NCBI GenBank assembly: GCA_018378775.1
Contig: JAGZWV010000053.1
Coordinates: 1-9,926, forward strand
DNA from: Collinsella sp.
Lineage (GTDB): Bacteria; Actinomycetota; Coriobacteriia; Coriobacteriales; Coriobacteriaceae
Direction: 5' to 3'
Length of the DNA stretch: 9,926 nt
The first letter of the stretch is position 1. Each line of letters starts with the position of its first letter. Below, piece by piece: positions 5,781 to 9,926 of the stretch. The notes beneath the pieces are model-generated. The model saw only the letters and a program-made list of their open reading frames with translations, was not told the origin of the DNA and did not search any database. The position numbers were made by a program, and so were the translations under genes.

Positions 5781-5792
5781 ATATGCTCCTTA

Positions 5793-6413
5793 TTATTCCG
5801 AGGCGTCCTCTGGTGCGGGATGTCGCTCCAGATAATCGCCCAGCATCTTAAAGTCTTCCTCCAGCAGCTCCTGCCACGCCGGATTGCGCAGCGCTGCTGC
5901 CGGATGAAAAGTGGGCATTACTACAAAATGCCCCATCTGGTGGAACCTGCCGCGCAGCTTAGTAATGCCAATCTCGGTCTTAAGCACAAAGTGCGTCGCG
6001 GGGTTGCCGAGCGTCACGATAATATCAGGCCAGATGCTTCGAATCTGCTCACGCAAAAACGGCGAGCAAGCCAGCACTTCCTCGGGACGCGGATTGCGGT
6101 TTCCCGGCGGGCGGCACTTAAGCACGTTGGCAATGTAGACGTCTTCGCGTTTGAGCCCCGCCAGCGACAAAATGCCGTTGAGATCCTCGCCTGCCGCCCC
6201 CACAAAGGGCTCGCCCTGCAAATCCTCGTTGCGACCCGGCGCCTCACCGATAAACATGACGCGAGCGCGGGGGTTTCCCACGCCAAACACGATATTGTGA
6301 CGCGACTGGTAGAGCTGGCAGAGGTGACAATCGCCCAGAACGGCCTCAATCTCCTCGAGTGCGACCTCACGTGGCGCCTGATGGCTATGACCGGGAATGT
6401 GCATGACGCCCAT
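5793..6413 (-). CDS. Uracil-DNA glycosylase, family 4 (4Fe-4S)
   Basis: The 206-residue protein removes uracil from DNA, opening base-excision repair. It shows GEAPGRNED (56-64), the family 4 version of the catalytic motif, and FHPAAAL (169-175), the second active-site motif. Four cysteines, C29 and C32 in CHLC, C100 in KCRPPGNR and C116, have the spacing expected of 4Fe-4S ligands. The start is set by AGGAG overlapping the alr stop codon, 5 nt before ATG; the gene ends in tandem TAATAA. It sits between alr and tsaE, a position where a DNA repair gene is not functionally expected; the link may be shared housekeeping expression only. Confidence 0.93.
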   Translation of the reverse strand: MGVMHIPGHSHQAPREVALEEIEAVLGDCHLCQLYQSRHNIVFGVGNPRARVMFIGEAPGRNEDLQGEPFVGAAGEDLNGILSLAGLKREDVYIANVLKCRPPGNRNPRPEEVLACSPFLREQIRSIWPDIIVTLGNPATHFVLKTEIGITKLRGRFHQMGHFVVMPTFHPAAALRNPAWQELLEEDFKMLGDYLERHPAPEDASE

Positions 6414-6421
6414 AGCGGCTC

Positions 6422-7567
6422 CTACACGTAGACCTTGTCGAGACGCATGCCAAAGCCGCAGGCGACCTCGTAGTTAATCGTTCCGCGCAGTCGGGCCATC
6501 TCGTCCATAGTGATCTCGGCATCGCCATCGCGGCCGACGATGATCATCTCGTCACCATACTCGGCCTCGGGAATCTCGTGTGCCGGGTTGGACTGAATGG
6601 CGACCATAAACTGGTCCATGCAGATATTGCCAACCTGATGCACGCGCTCGCCGCGATACAGCACATCCATACGATTGGAAAGCGTACGCGATAGGCCATC
6701 GGCATAACCGATCGGCAGCGTGCAGATCTGAACGCGCGTACGCGGTACGCGGTAGGTAAAACCGTAGCCCACGCCCTCACCCATCGCAGGGTGTGCCACG
6801 CGCGTCACACGCGCATGGACGCTCATAACGGAATCAAGCTGCATCACGCGGCCACTCAGCTCGCACGGCTGCATGCCATACAAGCCAATGCCGGCGCGGA
6901 TCATATCAAAATGCATCGAGGGGTCGAGCATCGAGGACGGCGTGTTGGCGCAGTGCACGATACCGCACTCAAAACCCGCATCCTTAATGGCCTGAACGGC
7001 CTCGGTAAAGCGCTGACACTGCAGCTTGTAGTCCCAGCCCGAAGGTTCATCGGCCGTGGCGAAGTGCGTAAATACGCCGTCGCACTGAATACCGCGATGG
7101 AAATTTATACCGCGGACAAAGTCGAGCACCTGCGTGTAATGTACGCCGATGCGGTTCATGCCCGTCTCGATGGCGAGATGATACTTGCCCACCTTGCCCG
7201 CCGCGACGGCACATTCGCCATACGCAAGAGCAAAGTCAGACGTATAGACCGAGGGCATGATATCAAACTCGAGCAACGTCGGAATGGCCTCGATAGGCGG
7301 CTCGCTTAGGATGAGGATGGGTTTCGTAATCCCGCCCTGTCGGAGCTCAACGCCCTCGTTAACCGTCGCCACGGCAAACATGTCGGCACCGGCCGAATAC
7401 ATGATCTTGGCGCACTCAACGGCTCCATGACCATAAGCATCGGCCTTGACCACGCAGCACAGGCGCTGACGTGGATTCAGCAAGTTCTTATAGGCCCTCG
7501 TGTTGCGACGGAGCGCCCCGCGGTCGATCTCGACCCAGGACCAGCGCGTCAAATCGGCTTTATTCAT
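6422..7567 (-). CDS. alr: Alanine racemase, PLP-dependent
   Basis: A 381-residue protein that interconverts L- and D-alanine to supply D-Ala for peptidoglycan. The PLP lysine is K41 in VVKADAYGHG. The second catalytic base is probably Y268 in GVGYGFTY. IETGMNRIG (134-142) holds the substrate-binding arginine, and PIGYADG (285-291) and NICMDQ (314-319) complete the family pattern. Length is normal for a full enzyme. It starts 2 nt after the nnr stop with only a weak GGAT in front, so it probably relies on translational coupling to nnr. Confidence 0.96.
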   Translation of the reverse strand: MNKADLTRWSWVEIDRGALRRNTRAYKNLLNPRQRLCCVVKADAYGHGAVECAKIMYSAGADMFAVATVNEGVELRQGGITKPILILSEPPIEAIPTLLEFDIMPSVYTSDFALAYGECAVAAGKVGKYHLAIETGMNRIGVHYTQVLDFVRGINFHRGIQCDGVFTHFATADEPSGWDYKLQCQRFTEAVQAIKDAGFECGIVHCANTPSSMLDPSMHFDMIRAGIGLYGMQPCELSGRVMQLDSVMSVHARVTRVAHPAMGEGVGYGFTYRVPRTRVQICTLPIGYADGLSRTLSNRMDVLYRGERVHQVGNICMDQFMVAIQSNPAHEIPEAEYGDEMIIVGRDGDAEITMDEMARLRGTINYEVACGFGMRLDKVYV

Positions 7568-7569
7568 GA

Positions 7570-9186
7570 TTAGTCATCCGACCCTTCGTCCATGATTCCC
7601 AGATCTTCGAGCGCATCCTTTGCCGCCAGTTCCATGGCCGGACCGATCAAGTCGATAAGATCGGTCGCGATGACGCTCTTCTCACCATACTCCGTCGCCG
7701 CGGCAAAACCGGCGTAGCTGTGAAGTGCGACGGCGTACGAATACAGCAGCTCCCAACGATCCATCTCGTCGCGCATGGTGGCAAGCGTGCCGGCCAAAAT
7801 ACCCGCGAGAACATCACCCGAACCGGCAGTTGCCAGAGAAGCCGGACCCGAGAGCGGCAGCAGCACACGCTCAACGCCACAGATAGCCGTCGTCGGCCCC
7901 TTGGCAATGACCACCAGATTGTCAGAGCCTGCAGCCCAGACAACCTTCTGCGCGGCTGCAATCGCAGTACCAAGGTCGTTCACCTCGTCACCGGCAACCA
8001 GACGCGAAAGTTCACGATAGTGCGGCGTCATAACCAACGGCTGCTCGCGACGATACATCTCGGGATTACTATCAATACCGTCAATGGCAATCTTAGCAAG
8101 GCAGTTGAGTGCATCGGCGTCCAAGATAAGCGGCACATCAAGCTCGAGCAAGCCCGAAACCACCTGCATAGCGCCGGCAGATGTCGTCATACCGGGACCG
8201 CACAGCACACAGCTGTACTTCTTTGCAATCTCGCACACAGTCATGCGCGCAGCGGCGCCAAAGGAGCCGCGGGAATCAGACGGAATAGCAAAGACGGGAA
8301 TCGAAGGAAGTGCCATGCGAATAAGATTGGCGCAGGCGTCAGGAGCCGCGACTGCCACGTAACCAGCACCCGCGCGAGCTGCAGACTTGGCCGCCATAAT
8401 GGCAGCACCAGGATATTGCGCAGATCCGGCGACAATAAGCACAGAGCCACGGGAATACTTATCGATATTCGTAGGTAGTGGGGCAAAGTAATCAACTAAG
8501 TCACCGGGCTCGACAATCTCGGCGGCGTGGTCGACATCATCGATGACCTCGTCAAGACGGTCGTAAAGATTGCCGCAGATCAAATCGCCAGCATACTCAG
8601 GACCATCAGCGCTATACAGACCAATCTTGGGCGCAATCATCGTCACCGTATGCTCGGCACGAATGCAGTCGTCATCAACAACGCCCGTCTCGGCATTGAG
8701 GCCCGAGGGAACATCAATGGATACGACACAATCGGCGCATTCATTGACCGTAGGAATCCAGATGGAGAACGGCGCACGCAGATTTCCGTGGAAACCGGTA
8801 CCAAAAATGGCATCGACAACAACATCGGCCTTATCGATCAAAACCTCGAGTTCGTCACGCGAGGGGCCGACGCAAACGTGCACATCGCGGCCGGCAGTAC
8901 GACGAGCAACATGACGTGCCAGAGCAGCAGGAATCTCATCCGGCTCAACCGGAGAAACGATATCCACGTCCACACCCTTATGGCTCAGGATATCGGCGGC
9001 AACCCAACCGTCGCCGCCATTATTACCAAAACCGACCAGAACGAGAACCCGATCGGGATTGAGCTTCAAGACCTCGTTGGCGGCAAACTCACCCGCTAGC
9101 TCCATAAGCTCGGCCTTCGAAGTCCCTTCGCGTTCGATGATATCCTCGAGACGAACGACTTCTTCGGTACTCAAAACCGGTTTCAT
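7570..9186 (-). CDS. nnr: Bifunctional NAD(P)H-hydrate epimerase / ADP-dependent NAD(P)H-hydrate dehydratase
   Basis: The 538-residue enzyme repairs hydrated NADH and NADPH. The N-terminal epimerase (YjeF_N-like, about 1-225) shows GFGNNGGDG (52-60), FGTGFHG (128-134) and DVPSGLNAETG (158-168). The C-terminal ribokinase-fold dehydratase (about 240-538) shows GSAQYPGA (254-261), LDADALN (355-361), AKGPTT (428-433) and the anion-hole segment GSGDVLAG (455-462). The segment commonly reading TPHPGE in this family reads TPHYRE (387-392), keeping Thr-Pro-His and Glu. AGGAG (9192-9196) lies 5 nt before ATG, and the ATG follows the acpS stop with no gap. Both domains look intact. Confidence 0.95.
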   Translation of the reverse strand: MKPVLSTEEVVRLEDIIEREGTSKAELMELAGEFAANEVLKLNPDRVLVLVGFGNNGGDGWVAADILSHKGVDVDIVSPVEPDEIPAALARHVARRTAGRDVHVCVGPSRDELEVLIDKADVVVDAIFGTGFHGNLRAPFSIWIPTVNECADCVVSIDVPSGLNAETGVVDDDCIRAEHTVTMIAPKIGLYSADGPEYAGDLICGNLYDRLDEVIDDVDHAAEIVEPGDLVDYFAPLPTNIDKYSRGSVLIVAGSAQYPGAAIMAAKSAARAGAGYVAVAAPDACANLIRMALPSIPVFAIPSDSRGSFGAAARMTVCEIAKKYSCVLCGPGMTTSAGAMQVVSGLLELDVPLILDADALNCLAKIAIDGIDSNPEMYRREQPLVMTPHYRELSRLVAGDEVNDLGTAIAAAQKVVWAAGSDNLVVIAKGPTTAICGVERVLLPLSGPASLATAGSGDVLAGILAGTLATMRDEMDRWELLYSYAVALHSYAGFAAATEYGEKSVIATDLIDLIGPAMELAAKDALEDLGIMDEGSDD

Positions 9187-9726
9187 CTATGCTCCTAGCG
9201 TATCTTGCGAAGCATCGCCCAGGTGCTCCGTCAATGCTGAATTCTGCAGCTGCTCAAGCTCATCTAAAACAGAGCGAGCCTCTTTAAATGTCTGCGCTAC
9301 GCGTTTCTTGGTGCTCACCTTTTCCTCTTTTGGCTTAGGCCGAGCATCTTCGGTAATCGCGATGGCATTCGCAACGGCCAAATCTCCTGTAAGCGTAATG
9401 GAAAGAGCGACTTCAACAACACCCAGCTCTTGAGCGATCTCGAGAGCACGGCCCGAAAGCAGCGCCTTCGGTTTGCCGAGTTTATCACGCGTAACCGAAA
9501 CATCCTTGCGACCCACGCCTTGACTAAAACCCGTGCCGAGAGCTTTAAGTACCGCCTCGCGCGAAGCAAAGCGGCTCGCATAGTGAGCAGCGGGACGCGA
9601 TGATGCATCGCAATACGCACGCTCTTCTTCGGTAAACACACGCCGAGCAAACGACGGCGTCTTTTCAAGAATTGATTTCATGCGGGAAATCTCGACGATA
9701 TCAACGCCGATACCAGCTTCAGCCAT
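9187..9726 (-). CDS. acpS: Holo-[acyl-carrier-protein] synthase with C-terminal extension
   Basis: AcpS transfers 4'-phosphopantetheine from CoA to the serine of acyl carrier protein. The catalytic domain (about 1-127) has GIGVDIVEI with the metal-binding aspartate D9, FTEEERAYC, and FASREAVLKALG with E57 and K61. Two oddities are visible. The position that in many homologues reads S-I-S/T-H-T here reads SITLT (about 109-113), so the usual histidine is replaced by leucine. A charged tail of about 52 residues follows, including a probable helix starting TKKRVAQTFKEARSVL; typical family members are only 120-130 residues. The start at 9726 (179 residues) is preferred over the ATG at 9738, because GGAGGTG (9730-9736) is the obvious ribosome binding site for it and overlaps the upstream ATG. 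It heads the operon. Confidence 0.9.
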   Translation of the reverse strand: MAEAGIGVDIVEISRMKSILEKTPSFARRVFTEEERAYCDASSRPAAHYASRFASREAVLKALGTGFSQGVGRKDVSVTRDKLGKPKALLSGRALEIAQELGVVEVALSITLTGDLAVANAIAITEDARPKPKEEKVSTKKRVAQTFKEARSVLDELEQLQNSALTEHLGDASQDTLGA

Positions 9727-9729
9727 GTT

Positions 9730-9736
9730 CACCTCC
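9730..9736 (-). promoter_or_regulatory. Ribosome binding site that fixes the acpS start
   Basis: GGAGGTG on the minus strand lies 3 to 8 nt before the ATG at 9724-9726. The alternative ATG at 9736-9738 shares a base with this site and has no ribosome binding sequence of its own, so the shorter protein is the better call. Confidence 0.8.
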
Positions 9737-9755
9737 ATATCGCACAGACTAAGTT

Positions 9756-9785
9756 ATTGTAGCCCGTTCACAGAAGATGCGACAA
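9756..9785 (-). promoter_or_regulatory. Proximal promoter candidate for the acpS operon
   Basis: On the minus strand TTGTCG (9780-9785, four of six bases) and TACAAT (9756-9761, five of six) are 18 bp apart. Transcription would begin near 9749 and give a leader of about 25 nt to the acpS ATG. Confidence 0.5.
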
Positions 9786-9791
9786 ACGAGG

Positions 9792-9821
9792 GTTATAAAA
9801 CACAGCCACTATGTGAGACAA
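9792..9821 (-). promoter_or_regulatory. Distal promoter candidate for the acpS operon
   Basis: On the minus strand TTGTCT (9816-9821, four of six) and TATAAC (9792-9797, five of six) are 18 bp apart. It lies just downstream of the terminator of the previous unit, as expected for the start of a new operon. It may work in tandem with the proximal candidate. Confidence 0.45.
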
Positions 9822-9835
9822 AAACCCGTAAACGC

Positions 9836-9867
9836 AAAAAAGGGGGAGGCCGCGAGGCCTCCCCCTT
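9836..9867 (-). terminator. Intrinsic terminator of the upstream minus-strand unit
   Basis: A perfect 10 bp stem GGGGGAGGCC/GGCCTCCCCC (9842-9851 and 9856-9865, loop GCGA) is followed on the minus strand by six T residues (9836-9841). It ends a transcript arriving from beyond the right edge and insulates the acpS operon. Confidence 0.92.
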
Positions 9868-9869
9868 CT

Positions 9870-9926
9870 CAGTTCAAGCGCACGGCTCGGTGCCGTCCAC
9901 CGGTCAGCGGCGCCCTGGCCTCCCAC
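9870..9926 (-). CDS. Possible C-terminal end of an unidentified gene, cut by the right edge
   Basis: On the minus strand one frame stays open from the window edge to a TGA at 9870-9872, next to the terminator, and would encode a short C-terminus ending RHRAVRLN. Its position before a strong terminator fits a gene end. The stretch is only 57 nt and another frame is also open, so it could equally be the 3' end of a stable RNA or an untranslated region. No family is recognisable. Confidence 0.25.

Noticed and set aside
9727..9738. Upstream ATG of acpS giving a product four residues longer
   Set aside because: That ATG overlaps the strong GGAGGTG Shine-Dalgarno sequence of the next ATG and has none of its own.

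Overview
The window looks like a chromosomal segment of a GC-rich Gram-positive anaerobe, most probably a gut Coriobacteriia member (Collinsella-like). This is an inference from gene order, the TsaB-RimI-TsaD fusion, codon choice and strong AGGAG-type ribosome binding sites; no rRNA or other marker is present to prove it. Every recognisable gene lies on the minus strand, so the window reads from right to left.

Right edge (about 9740-9926): the tail of an upstream minus-strand unit, closed by a strong intrinsic terminator at 9836-9867, then two tandem sigma70-type promoter candidates. From these runs a tightly packed housekeeping operon: acpS (holo-ACP synthase), nnr (bifunctional NAD(P)H-hydrate repair), alr (alanine racemase), a family 4 uracil-DNA glycosylase, tsaE, and one long gene fusing TsaB, RimI and TsaD. 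Junctions range from 12 nt gaps to a 14 nt overlap, so the genes are probably cotranscribed and partly translationally coupled. The operon joins lipid carrier activation, cofactor repair, cell-wall D-alanine supply, uracil repair and the t6A37 tRNA modification machinery.

Middle (2086-2902): an 817 bp non-coding interval, the most unusual part of the window. It holds two large palindromic elements, A (2457-2610) and B (2756-2890), in opposite orientation. Their roughly 70 nt cores match at about 62 of 70 aligned positions and carry a compensatory base-pair change. Each core is enclosed by a perfect inverted repeat (42 bp in A, 33 bp in B), yet the arms of A and B are largely unrelated in sequence. 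Between the elements is another hairpin followed by a T-rich stretch. Next comes a good promoter (2327-2355) and a structured leader of about 235 nt that ends in a perfect intrinsic terminator (2121-2159) only about 35 nt before the cstA start codon. This arrangement suggests transcription attenuation or a riboswitch-like control of cstA.

Left part (1-2085): cstA, a CstA/BtsT-family peptide or pyruvate transporter with codons that look optimised for high expression, its own terminator (118-153), and at the left edge a cluster of four tight consecutive hairpins (32-111) resembling the palindromic ends of IS200/IS605-type elements or a REP-like repeat.
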